Shown piece after piece: positions 35,466 to 43,154 of a DNA stretch of 64,000 nucleotides. Source of the stretch: Nocardia beijingensis NBRC 16342 (GTDB lineage Bacteria > Actinomycetota > Actinomycetes > Mycobacteriales > Mycobacteriaceae); assembly GCF_001612785.1 (NCBI RefSeq), contig NZ_BDBC01000017.1, positions 124,001 to 188,000 on the forward strand, given 5' to 3'. Position numbers and translations under genes: made by a program. The first letter of the stretch is position 1; each line of letters begins with the position of its first letter. Under the pieces are notes generated by a model. That model did not search any database. It was not told the origin of the DNA and worked only from the letters and a program-made list of their open reading frames with translations.

Positions 35466-35759
35466 TCAGAACTCCAGGACGGTGTTCATGATGGTTCCCG
35501 CGCTGGTGGCCACCACCCCGCCGATCATCGCACCCGCGATCATCTTCGGTGACTGCAATCCGCCGCCGCTCCACTTCTCCCAGGCGAATCTGCCGCCCGC
35601 GTAGATGATGCTGACGATGCCGGAGGCGAGAGCGAACCAGGTCAGATACCGGACGAACTTCAAGAGCTTGTCCGCCAGGGGCGGCGCCTCCGGGGTCGGA
35701 TTGCCGATCTGCGCCAATGTCGTGAACGAATCGCCGACCGACGCCAGAATGATGCTCAC
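35466..35759 (-). CDS. Small two-helix membrane protein, copy A
   Basis: A 97-residue membrane protein. MSIILASVGDSFTTLAQIGN is followed by PTPEAPPLADKLLKFVRYLT, a span WFALASGIVSIIYAGGRFAW, then EKWSGGGLQSPK and a second span MIAGAMIGGVVATSAGTIMN. The topology and the small Gly/Ala-rich helices resemble VirB2/TrbC-type pilin subunits or phage holins, but no homologous family can be named with certainty. A near-copy runs in the opposite direction 316 bp away (36076-36351), which argues for a heteromeric pair. No secretion-system genes accompany it. Confidence 0.68.
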   Translation of the reverse strand: MSIILASVGDSFTTLAQIGNPTPEAPPLADKLLKFVRYLTWFALASGIVSIIYAGGRFAWEKWSGGGLQSPKMIAGAMIGGVVATSAGTIMNTVLEF

Positions 35760-36075
35760 CGTTTACTCCCTCTACGCTCGAATACAACCCTGCCGCCGAC
35801 CAGCCGCTTTGCGAAAGCCGTTCGACCACCGATGAATTCGGCCACGAACCAGGATACGGGCACGGACGCCACCGCGGTGTGCGCACTGCGTGCGACGTTC
35901 GCGCCCAGCGGTGGAACGGGCAGCACGCTCAGCGGTTCGGCTACCCGGCCGATGGCGCGGGAAACACGAACTTCCCTGCGCTGCTTGGAGGTGACTGCAT
36001 CGGGGCGACCGAACGGATACGATCTCCTCAGCGAATCACTTGCCCCTGTCCCGAATCCAGAATGAGCGAACGACG
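35760..36075. other. Divergent region between the two small membrane genes
   Basis: This 316-bp region separates two divergent paralogues. Short frames cross it but none has a start with a ribosome site. It must contain both promoters. I could not find a clear inverted repeat or -35/-10 pair. Confidence 0.4.
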
Positions 36076-36351
36076 ATGATCCTGGCCGCCGCTTACGACA
36101 CCTTGGCGCAGATCGGCAACCCCACTCCAGAAGCACCGCCGATCTCCGACAAGTTCCTCCAACTGGTCCGCTACCTGACGTGGTTCGTGCTCCTGTCGGG
36201 CATCTGCGGCATCATCTACGCCGGTGGCCGCTTCGCCTGGGAGAAGTGGACCGGCGGCGGGCTCGAGTCACCGAAGATGGTGGCCGGGGCCATGATCGGC
36301 GGGGTGATCGCCACCAGCGCCGGCACCATCATGAACGCCGTCATCGGCTGA
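36076..36351 (+). CDS. Small two-helix membrane protein, copy B
   Basis: A 91-residue paralogue of the protein at 35466-35759. MILAAAYDTLAQIGNPTPEA leads to PPISDKFLQLVRYLTWFVLL, then GICGIIYAGGRFAW-EKW and a second span MVAGAMIGGVIATSAGTIMN. The ATG at 36076 has no good ribosome site, so translation may be weak or leaderless. The shared 60-residue core is nearly identical to copy A, while the N-terminal dozen residues and the C-terminal few residues differ. Sitting between DUF1254 genes and the TerD-vWA gene, it may belong to a membrane stress or export system, but this is speculative. Confidence 0.68.
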   Translation: MILAAAYDTLAQIGNPTPEAPPISDKFLQLVRYLTWFVLLSGICGIIYAGGRFAWEKWTGGGLESPKMVAGAMIGGVIATSAGTIMNAVIG

Positions 36352-36376
36352 TCGCCGCGCACCGGAGACACACGTC

Positions 36377-36397
36377 GTCATAGCTTTTCGCTATGAC
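36377..36397. terminator. AT-rich hairpin after small membrane protein B
   Basis: GTCATAGC (36377-36384) pairs with GCTATGAC (36390-36397) around the loop TTTTC, between convergent genes. No U-run follows on either strand, so it could also be a protein-binding site. Confidence 0.35.
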
Positions 36398-36463
36398 AAT
36401 CTTGCAGTGTTCGGCGGGCAGGGCGGCTTCGCGCTCGCCCGCCGCGATGAGCGACGCGCGCCG

Positions 36464-37750
36464 TCAGCGCAGGACGCCCGCGTGTCGAGCGGCGCGCAGC
36501 CAGTCCGGGAACTCCCCGAGCAATCGGGCGTAGAGCTGCGCGTCGTCGACCTGATCGATGTCGTCGAGGGCGAAGAAGCCCGCGTTGTCGACCACCCGAT
36601 CGGACATTTCGTCCAGCGCGCGCAGCAGACCGTAGTTGGCGCGACCGAGGCCGACGAACTGCCAGAAGGCGGGCAGCAGCGAGGCACGGCGCATGAGCGC
36701 GGCGATCTCGCGCTTCTTGGCGAACCCGCCGTCGGTGAAGAACAACACCAGCGTCGGACGGCCACCAGGGCGCAACGAGTCGATGATGTCGCGCATGACC
36801 GGTAGTTCGTCGTTGCGGCCGCCGAGCCGGTCGTAATCGATGTCGCCGTGCGTTCCGCCGAGATGCAGATAGGTGCGGGCCCATTCGTCGCCGTGCTCGA
36901 CGGTGATGTCGGGCAACTTGGCGAAGGAGAGGGCGTACAGGTACGCCTCCAGCGTGCCGTCGTCGTCGAGCTGGGTGGCCACCGGGATCATCCGCTGCAC
37001 GACGCGATGCACCACTCCGTCGCGGTACTGCCGTTGCATGCTGCCGGTCTTGTCGATGACCAGGATCACCCGGGCCCTGACTCCGAAAGCGGCTTTGTCG
37101 ACGAGGACTTTCGCCACCTCGCGCTTGCGCAGGTCCAGCGTCGCGCGTTTCTCGAAGGAGAGTTTCGCCTCGCCGGGAACGGTGAAGACCTCCGCCGTCG
37201 GGGCAACCCCTGGCCCGGCCCGATCCGGGGAAGGAACGTCCGCATCGGCGGGTTCCTCGTCCACGGTCACGCCGTGATCGGTGACCAGCGCGGCGAACCC
37301 GCCCGCATAGCCCTGCCCCACCGCGCGCACCTTCCACGCGCCTTGACGGCGATACAGTTCGAGCGCGATCACTACGGATTCGCTGCCCAATCCTTCGATG
37401 CGGTACTCGTACAGGCTGTTTCCCGCCGGGTCGGCCACCGTGGCGACCGGAGGCGCGAACCGGCCGAAGGTCTGCGCCGGATCGTCGAGTGTGAGCACCG
37501 CGCGCACCTGCGCGATGTCGGCGGGCAGATCGCCGAGTGCGACCGAGAGCACGCCAGGGGTTCCCGCGCCCAGCGACACGCCCGGCGCGTTCGGCTGATT
37601 GAAGAACACGAAATCCGCGTCCGATCGCACCCGCCCCGCTTCGGTCACCAGCAGCGCCGACACGTCGACCGCGGCCTCGGTGCGCACCGACACCAGCAGG
37701 TGAGCCGCGTCGAGTACACCGTTCTGTCCCTTGACCAATGCCGTGCCCAC
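36464..37750 (-). CDS. TerD-domain protein fused to a von Willebrand A domain
   Basis: A 428-residue stress protein. The N-terminal 165 residues form a TerD domain (GQNGVLDAAHLLVSVR, RSDADFVFFNQPN, ALELYRRQGAWKVRAVGQGYAGGFAALVTDHG). A short Pro/Ala linker follows. The C-terminal 240 residues are a vWA domain with the MIDAS start VRARVILVIDKTGSMQRQYRDG and FFTDGGF further on. The layout matches TerF/TerY-type proteins of tellurite-resistance clusters, which act in metal and membrane stress. The GTG at 37750 follows GGGAG. The other members of a ter cluster (TerC, TerZ, TerA) are not here; the TerD-HNH gene at 28217 is the only relative in the window. Confidence 0.86.
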   Translation of the reverse strand: MGTALVKGQNGVLDAAHLLVSVRTEAAVDVSALLVTEAGRVRSDADFVFFNQPNAPGVSLGAGTPGVLSVALGDLPADIAQVRAVLTLDDPAQTFGRFAPPVATVADPAGNSLYEYRIEGLGSESVVIALELYRRQGAWKVRAVGQGYAGGFAALVTDHGVTVDEEPADADVPSPDRAGPGVAPTAEVFTVPGEAKLSFEKRATLDLRKREVAKVLVDKAAFGVRARVILVIDKTGSMQRQYRDGVVHRVVQRMIPVATQLDDDGTLEAYLYALSFAKLPDITVEHGDEWARTYLHLGGTHGDIDYDRLGGRNDELPVMRDIIDSLRPGGRPTLVLFFTDGGFAKKREIAALMRRASLLPAFWQFVGLGRANYGLLRALDEMSDRVVDNAGFFALDDIDQVDDAQLYARLLGEFPDWLRAARHAGVLR

Positions 37751-37885
37751 CGAGACTCCCAGCCGTCGTCACCCGAGAAACGCCAACCGGATCAGGGTAA
37801 GGCCGCCCTCGGGTACGTGCGGAGTGTTCGCCGCGCCGCTATCGGTTCGGCCTCCGGCGAATTCGGCGTAGTGCGCGCCCCACCG

Positions 37886-38791
37886 TCATCGGACGCCGGT
37901 GCCGGTCAGCGTGGCCATCGGCGGCCGATCGGGCGCGGGGGCCGCTCCCCGCACCGCACGCCAGCTCGAGCCGTCCGGGAGATACTGGGTCAGCGCGGCG
38001 CCCGAATCGGGGATGCCGAGCCGGTCGAGCAGCGTCGCGATCACCTGCCTGCTCATCTCGGCCAGCTCGTGCAGCGGCCGATTGCGGTGCGCCCGGGCGC
38101 CGAGATCGACCTGCCCGATGGCTCGGGCCCCATGCCTGCGCCAGGTGTCGATCAGAATGCCGATCTCGACGCCGTAGGCGGGTGCGAAGGGCAGCGACCG
38201 CAGCAGCTCCCTGGTGGCCGCGTACTCCCCGCCCAGCGGCTGGCGCAACTCGGCCAGTTCCGGCGCGAGCGCGGTGAGCAGCGGCCGGGCCACGAGCTGG
38301 GTGACGCGCCCGCCGCCGTCCGCGGCGGCGCCGAACGGGCGGCGGTAGAACCCTTTCACCAACCGCAGCCGGTCGTCCGACAGCAACGGCGCGAGCAGCG
38401 ACGGCACGAAACCCGGGTCGGGAGCGACCAGATCGGCGTCGACGAACACGATGAAATCGCCGGAGGCCACCGCCAGCGACCGCCACAGCACCTCGCCCTT
38501 GCCAGGACACGGCGGCACGGCGGGCAGCGCCTGTTCCCGGGAATAGACGGTCGCGCCCGCCGCTCTGGCGCGGGCGGCGGTCCGGTCGGTGGAGCCGGAG
38601 TCGAGCACGATCAGCTCGTCGACCAGGGTGCCGACGAGGTCGCGGATCGAGGCCACCACATCCGCCACGGTGTCCTCCTCGTTCAGCGCCGGAACGACCA
38701 CCGAGACGGTGCGGTGCCGCTTGCGTTCGAGCAGCTCGTCGTGCGACCACGCGTGGTCGTAGTGGACGATGCCGGGCGCGGGCGAGGTCAC
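37886..38791 (-). CDS. gpgS: Glucosyl-3-phosphoglycerate synthase GpgS
   Basis: Transfers glucose from a nucleotide sugar to 3-phosphoglycerate, the first step to methylglucose lipopolysaccharides. It has 301 residues. The GT81 fold is visible as SVVVPALNEEDTVADVVASI, ELIVLDSGSTDRTAARARA and PGKGEVLWRSLAVASGDFIVFVDADL, where DAD is the metal-binding motif. The C-terminal half has QPLGGEYAATRELLRSLPFA, PAYGVEIGILIDTWRRHGA and QVDLGARAHRNRPL, all diagnostic of GpgS. The GTG at 38791 overlaps the MFS stop (GTGA), so it is translationally coupled to the exporter. The phosphatase GpgP is not in this window. Confidence 0.92.
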   Translation of the reverse strand: MTSPAPGIVHYDHAWSHDELLERKRHRTVSVVVPALNEEDTVADVVASIRDLVGTLVDELIVLDSGSTDRTAARARAAGATVYSREQALPAVPPCPGKGEVLWRSLAVASGDFIVFVDADLVAPDPGFVPSLLAPLLSDDRLRLVKGFYRRPFGAAADGGGRVTQLVARPLLTALAPELAELRQPLGGEYAATRELLRSLPFAPAYGVEIGILIDTWRRHGARAIGQVDLGARAHRNRPLHELAEMSRQVIATLLDRLGIPDSGAALTQYLPDGSSWRAVRGAAPAPDRPPMATLTGTGVR

Positions 38792-40422
38792 CGTTGCTCC
38801 CCACGCGGCAGCGCGAGACTGAGCGCCACGAGCACCAGCGCGGTTCCCGCCACCACCCACAGCACGGTGACGCAGGCGGCGAGGAAGGTGTGCGCGGCGG
38901 CGATCCGGCCGGCCAATTCCGCCCCCTCGCCGGGACAGGTGTGCGCGTCCAGGTGCGGGGTCGGCGAACGCAGCGCCGATTCCGCGCAGTCGGCGAACGA
39001 CGTGACGACGCCGTCGCGCTCCGCGGTCGTGGCCGATGAGGTCGAAAGAGTTTCCGCGAGGACGGCTTTCGCGTGCCCGACACCGAGGTCGGTGTCGGCG
39101 TCGACCCGGCGGAAGAACAGCGCCCCGAGCACAGCGACGCCCAGCGAACTGCCGATCTGCTGCACGGTCGGCACCGTTCCGGACGCCGAACCGGTCGCCC
39201 GTTCCGCGACGCCCGCCATCATGGCCGCGGGCAGCGGCGCGGCGAACAGCCCCATCCCGGCTCCGGCGGCGAACACCGGAACGGCGAGCCGCCGCAGATC
39301 GATCGCCGCGGCATCGGGATCGACGGTCATGGCGACGACGACGATGGCGACCGCGAACACCAGCACACCGAGGGTGAGCCCACGGTTGCCCAGCCGCGCC
39401 ACCAGGATCGGCGAGGTGAGCGCGCCGCACGCGCCGCCGATGGCGAAGGGCAGCACGAGGATCCCGGTCCGCAGCGCGGTGAATCCCAGCCCGGATTGCG
39501 CTGTCACCGACACGGTGAACAAGAACGCGGCGAAGATCCCGAAGAACGACAGGGTGAGCACGGAGCCGACCGCGAAACCACGGTCGGCGAAGAGATCGAT
39601 CCGCAACAGCGGGCTCTCCCCGGCCCGCGACCGCCTGCGCTGATGCCAGACGAACACGACGAGCAGCCCGAGCCCGGCGCCGAGCAGCACGAACAACTGG
39701 GGCGGCCAGCGCTGTTCGCGCCCGGCCGCGAGCGGGTACAGCACCGCGACCAGCCCGGCGGTCGCCAGCAGCGCGCCCGCGACGTCCAGCGGTTCCCGGT
39801 CCGGTGGCCTGCCGACGTGCAGATGCCGGTGCGCGAGCAGCAAGCCAAGCACGCACAGCGGAACGTTCAGCAGGAAGATCGCGCGCCAGCCGAGACCCAA
39901 CGGGTCGGAGGCGATGATCGCGCCGCCGAGCAACGGCCCCACGATGGCCGCGAGGCCGGCGGCGGCGCCGTAGAGCCCGAAGGCCAATGGCTGCCGAGCC
40001 TTCGGAAAGACCGCGCTGATGATGGCGATGACCTGCGCGGACATCGCGGCGGCCGACAGACCCTGGACAGCGCGCGCCGCGATCAGCTCACCGGGCAGGT
40101 GCGCCAGGCCGCACCACACCGAGGCCATGGTGAACGCCGCCATGGCGCCGAGGAAGACCCGCCGCCGCCCGGCCGACTCCCCGACCCGCGCGGCGGTCAT
40201 CAGCGTGCCTGCGAAGGCCAGGCTGTAGCCGGCCACGACGAACACCTGTGCCGAACCTGGTGCAGCCAGATCCGTGGCGATGCTCGGCAGCGCGGTGTTG
40301 ACGATCGTCATGTCCAGCATCTGCATGAACACCGCGAGCAGGCACGCGCCGAGCGCCGCCCACGCCCCCGAGCCGGCGACCGCAGGGGGCGTCGCGGTGG
40401 TCGGGCTCGCCGATGTGCTCAT
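38788..40422 (-). CDS. MFS transporter, DHA2 (EmrB/QacA) family
   Basis: A 544-residue membrane exporter with fourteen probable spans. The start MSTSASPTTATPP is followed by LLAVFMQMLDMTIVNTALPSIATDL, the motif D1 of DHA2 proteins, and by GYSLAFAGTLMTAARVGESAGRRRVFLGAMA (motif A) and AIVGPLLGGAI (motif C). A large extracellular loop with Cys (FADCAESALRSPTPHLDAHTC) lies before the last span. Start and stop overlap the acyltransferase gene upstream (ATGA) and gpgS downstream (GTGA). It most likely exports a small hydrophobic or acylated compound made by the operon, but could also be a drug pump. Confidence 0.85.
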   Translation of the reverse strand: MSTSASPTTATPPAVAGSGAWAALGACLLAVFMQMLDMTIVNTALPSIATDLAAPGSAQVFVVAGYSLAFAGTLMTAARVGESAGRRRVFLGAMAAFTMASVWCGLAHLPGELIAARAVQGLSAAAMSAQVIAIISAVFPKARQPLAFGLYGAAAGLAAIVGPLLGGAIIASDPLGLGWRAIFLLNVPLCVLGLLLAHRHLHVGRPPDREPLDVAGALLATAGLVAVLYPLAAGREQRWPPQLFVLLGAGLGLLVVFVWHQRRRSRAGESPLLRIDLFADRGFAVGSVLTLSFFGIFAAFLFTVSVTAQSGLGFTALRTGILVLPFAIGGACGALTSPILVARLGNRGLTLGVLVFAVAIVVVAMTVDPDAAAIDLRRLAVPVFAAGAGMGLFAAPLPAAMMAGVAERATGSASGTVPTVQQIGSSLGVAVLGALFFRRVDADTDLGVGHAKAVLAETLSTSSATTAERDGVVTSFADCAESALRSPTPHLDAHTCPGEGAELAGRIAAAHTFLAACVTVLWVVAGTALVLVALSLALPRGEQR

Positions 40423-41840
40423 GGCAGGGCGCCGACCCGCACCGCGCGGTCGCCTGTCGCGGCGACCTCGGCCACGATCGCCGTCATGGCGGTGACGTAG
40501 CGCCCGATCGCCTCGTGCGCCCGCGGGGTGTCCGGGAACAGCAGGCTGAGCGTGGTCACATCGTTGAATCGGTTGACCCAGATGTAGACCTCGCGGGAAC
40601 TGCCGCGGTTGGCGAACATGCCGCCGTCGATCTTGTCGAACATCTCGACGCCGGCCATCTTGCGAATGTCCAGGTAGGACAGCATCCGCGCGGACCAGCC
40701 CGGCCGGGTGCGGATGCCGAGCCCTGGCGGCGCCAGTTGCAGTGCCCGGTGCAGGGACACGTCGGTCAGGTCCTTGCCCTGGTCGTATGCCCGCTGAGCC
40801 GCGGCCACCACGTCCGTGAACGACTGGTCGGCGCCCACTGGGAAGGCCACCGGGATGAGGTTCGTGTACCACCCGACCGATGCCGCCTCACCATCGGTAC
40901 GGCGGGTGTTCACCGGCGTGAGGCCGAAATACCAGTCGCCACCGGCCAATTCGATTTCCGCGAGCGCGGCCGCGGCGAACAACCCTCCGGTGAACCGTCC
41001 GTCGTGCGCGCGGCAGACCTGCTCGAAGCGCAGCGCACCCGGTTCATCGATGAGAACGGTGGTCACCTGCGCGCCCCGGATGTGCTCGTCGCCGTCGACC
41101 CACAGATCCACCGGGAAGCCGGGAACGTCGCCGCCGTTGCGCCGCAGCAGATCCAGCCAGACGGCGATCTGCGGCGAGTCGGCGGTCAGCTCGGCGCTGT
41201 AGCGGCGCTCGCGCTCGCAGTACGCGATGTGACCGGTCACCGGCGCGGGCGCCAGGTTGCCGCCGGACAGTTCACTGCCGTAGAGGGTCAGCAGATCCAC
41301 ACACGACAGCGCCTGGGCCACACCGTCGGTGTGCAGATGATCCACCGCCGCGTACACCGTGAACGACTCCGCGTGCTCGATGACGCCGAAACTGAAGCAG
41401 TCCCAGTCCAGCGGGCCCGGCGTCTCGGTGAGGACGTGCGCTCGGATGGCGTCGCTGTCGGTGTAGACGCCGTGTTCGGTCGCCACCACCCGGATGTCGG
41501 CGGGGTCGAGCACCCGGCGTTCCACCCGGTCCTCCCCGGTCAGGACGAACCAGCTCCAGAATGTGTCGTGCCTACGCAGGAAGGCCTCGACCGTCCGGGT
41601 GAACGCGGCATGATCCGGGACGCCGGGAATCGTGAACGCGATCATGCACACCCGCGAAGTGCGCACGCCCGCACCGGCATTGCGGTGGGTGGTGCGCAGA
41701 TATTCCTCCTGCTGATGCGACGGCGGCGAAGGATGAACCGGGGCGCGACGCGCCGCGGCGAGCGATTCCGGCGCCGCACGCCAACTGGTGAGCTTTCCCG
41801 CCGCTGGCTGCCATTCGTCGATGAAGCCGAAATTGACCAC
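40419..41840 (-). CDS. PapA-like condensation-domain acyltransferase
   Basis: A 473-residue protein of the NRPS condensation fold, in the PapA group. The catalytic HxxxD is HLHTDG in FTVYAAVDHLHTDGVAQ. The N-terminus VVNFGFIDEWQPAAGKLTSW and then QQEEYLRTTHRNAGAGVRTS are typical of PapA1/PapA2-type proteins, and the C-terminal half has VGWYTNLIPVAFPVG and SYLDIRKMAGVEMFDKI. The start is the GTG at 41840, where the PapA N-terminal pattern begins; an ATG at 41891 is also possible. Such enzymes acylate trehalose or polyketide alcohols. It begins an operon with an exporter and GpgS, which suggests it acylates a glucosyl compound, but this is inference. Confidence 0.82.
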   Translation of the reverse strand: MVNFGFIDEWQPAAGKLTSWRAAPESLAAARRAPVHPSPPSHQQEEYLRTTHRNAGAGVRTSRVCMIAFTIPGVPDHAAFTRTVEAFLRRHDTFWSWFVLTGEDRVERRVLDPADIRVVATEHGVYTDSDAIRAHVLTETPGPLDWDCFSFGVIEHAESFTVYAAVDHLHTDGVAQALSCVDLLTLYGSELSGGNLAPAPVTGHIAYCERERRYSAELTADSPQIAVWLDLLRRNGGDVPGFPVDLWVDGDEHIRGAQVTTVLIDEPGALRFEQVCRAHDGRFTGGLFAAAALAEIELAGGDWYFGLTPVNTRRTDGEAASVGWYTNLIPVAFPVGADQSFTDVVAAAQRAYDQGKDLTDVSLHRALQLAPPGLGIRTRPGWSARMLSYLDIRKMAGVEMFDKIDGGMFANRGSSREVYIWVNRFNDVTTLSLLFPDTPRAHEAIGRYVTAMTAIVAEVAATGDRAVRVGALP

Positions 41841-42074
41841 AGGTGTTCTCGATTCGTGCTGGCGAGGATAAATCCTCGGCTGAACCCCCATGAAAGTTAA
41901 CGACTCCGGTCGTCCGACGACCATATGCTGCACGGAATCTTGTGACCGCCACCAGCCGACCGCGCCGACGGCTCGTCGAGTATCCCAAGAATGCGCGCGA
42001 GTGCTTGCCGGACGTCGCGACCGCGCCCTACGTTCGCCACCACGAAATGCACGAACCAAGTTCGGAGGTCTTGC

Positions 42075-43142
42075 GTGCGGGCTCCAACGACATGCAGGCC
42101 CGGCGCGATCATCACCTCGATCGCCGTCGCCATCACGCTCGCCGCGACACCGCTGGCACCACACTGGCCTGCGGCGACAGCCGAACCGACGGCACGCGAA
42201 CCGGATTCGCGTGCCGCCACGGATGGCGCCCGAGTGGTCGGCGTCGGGCCGGGCACGGGTCGTCTGATCGAAGTGCAGGTCCATTCCGCCGCGATGGGCG
42301 CCACCGTCCCGGTGAAAGTGATCCGCGCACCGGACAAATCCTCGCCCGCGCCGACGCTGTATCTGCTCAACGGCGCCAGCGGAGGCTCGGAGGGAAGCAA
42401 CTGGCCCAACCGAACCGATATCGAGGATTTCTTCGGCGACAAACAAGTCAATGTCGTCGTGCCGATGGGAGGCGAAGGGAGTTATTTCGCGGATTGGCGG
42501 ACCGACGACCCGGTTCTCGGCAGGCAACGCTGGACGACATTTCTCACCGCGGAACTGCCGCCGCTGATCGACGCCGCTTTCGGCGGCAACGGCGCCAACG
42601 CCGTAGCGGGCATCTCCATGGCGGCCACGTCGGTATTCCAGCTCGCCCTCAACGCGCCGGGGCTGTATCGGGCCATCGGCTCCTACAGCGGGTGCGTCCG
42701 CACCAGCGACCCGCAGGGCCAAGCCATGGTCGCCGCCGTCGTCACCCACTGGCACGGCAACGTCATGAACATGTGGGGCCCGCCCACTGATCCGCAGTGG
42801 GCCGCCAACGACCCGTACCTGCATGCCGAACAATTCCGCGGCACCGCCATCTACGTCGCCACTGGCACCGGCATACCGGGCCCGTTCGACCGGCCCGACG
42901 GGCCCGGCATAGACGGGAATCGCGGCAAACTGGTCGACCAGCTCGTCACCGGCGGCTTCCTGGAGGCGATCATCAACCAGTGCGCGCACGACTTGAGCAA
43001 TCGGTTGCGCGCACTGAACATTCCCGCGACGTTCGACTTCCGTCCCTCCGGCACGCACTCCTGGGGCTACTGGCAGGAGGACCTGCACAACTCGTGGCCA
43101 CTCATCGCCGCCGCGCTGGCGGCCTCTCCGACCGCCGGATAA
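42075..43142 (+). CDS. Secreted antigen-85-like esterase
   Basis: A 355-residue exported alpha/beta-hydrolase related to mycolyltransferases of the antigen 85 family. The signal peptide includes GAIITSIAVAITLAATPLAP, cut near ATAEP. The nucleophile is Ser181 in VAGISMAATSVFQLALN, and the catalytic His is His328 in GTHSWGYWQEDL; the family acidic residue is not assigned with certainty. The oxyanion loop TLYLLNGASGGSEGSNW matches. A ribosome site (GGAGG) precedes the GTG at 42075. It is divergent from the PapA-like operon with 234 bp between. It should act in the cell wall on trehalose mycolates or related esters. Confidence 0.84.
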   Translation: MRAPTTCRPGAIITSIAVAITLAATPLAPHWPAATAEPTAREPDSRAATDGARVVGVGPGTGRLIEVQVHSAAMGATVPVKVIRAPDKSSPAPTLYLLNGASGGSEGSNWPNRTDIEDFFGDKQVNVVVPMGGEGSYFADWRTDDPVLGRQRWTTFLTAELPPLIDAAFGGNGANAVAGISMAATSVFQLALNAPGLYRAIGSYSGCVRTSDPQGQAMVAAVVTHWHGNVMNMWGPPTDPQWAANDPYLHAEQFRGTAIYVATGTGIPGPFDRPDGPGIDGNRGKLVDQLVTGGFLEAIINQCAHDLSNRLRALNIPATFDFRPSGTHSWGYWQEDLHNSWPLIAAALAASPTAG

Positions 43143-43154
43143 CCGAGGCCGGTG

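Noticed and set aside
36848-39643. A 931-codon open frame on the plus strand
   Set aside because: It runs antisense to the TerD-vWA, GpgS and part of the MFS genes; composition is rich in Arg, His and Asp with no domain.
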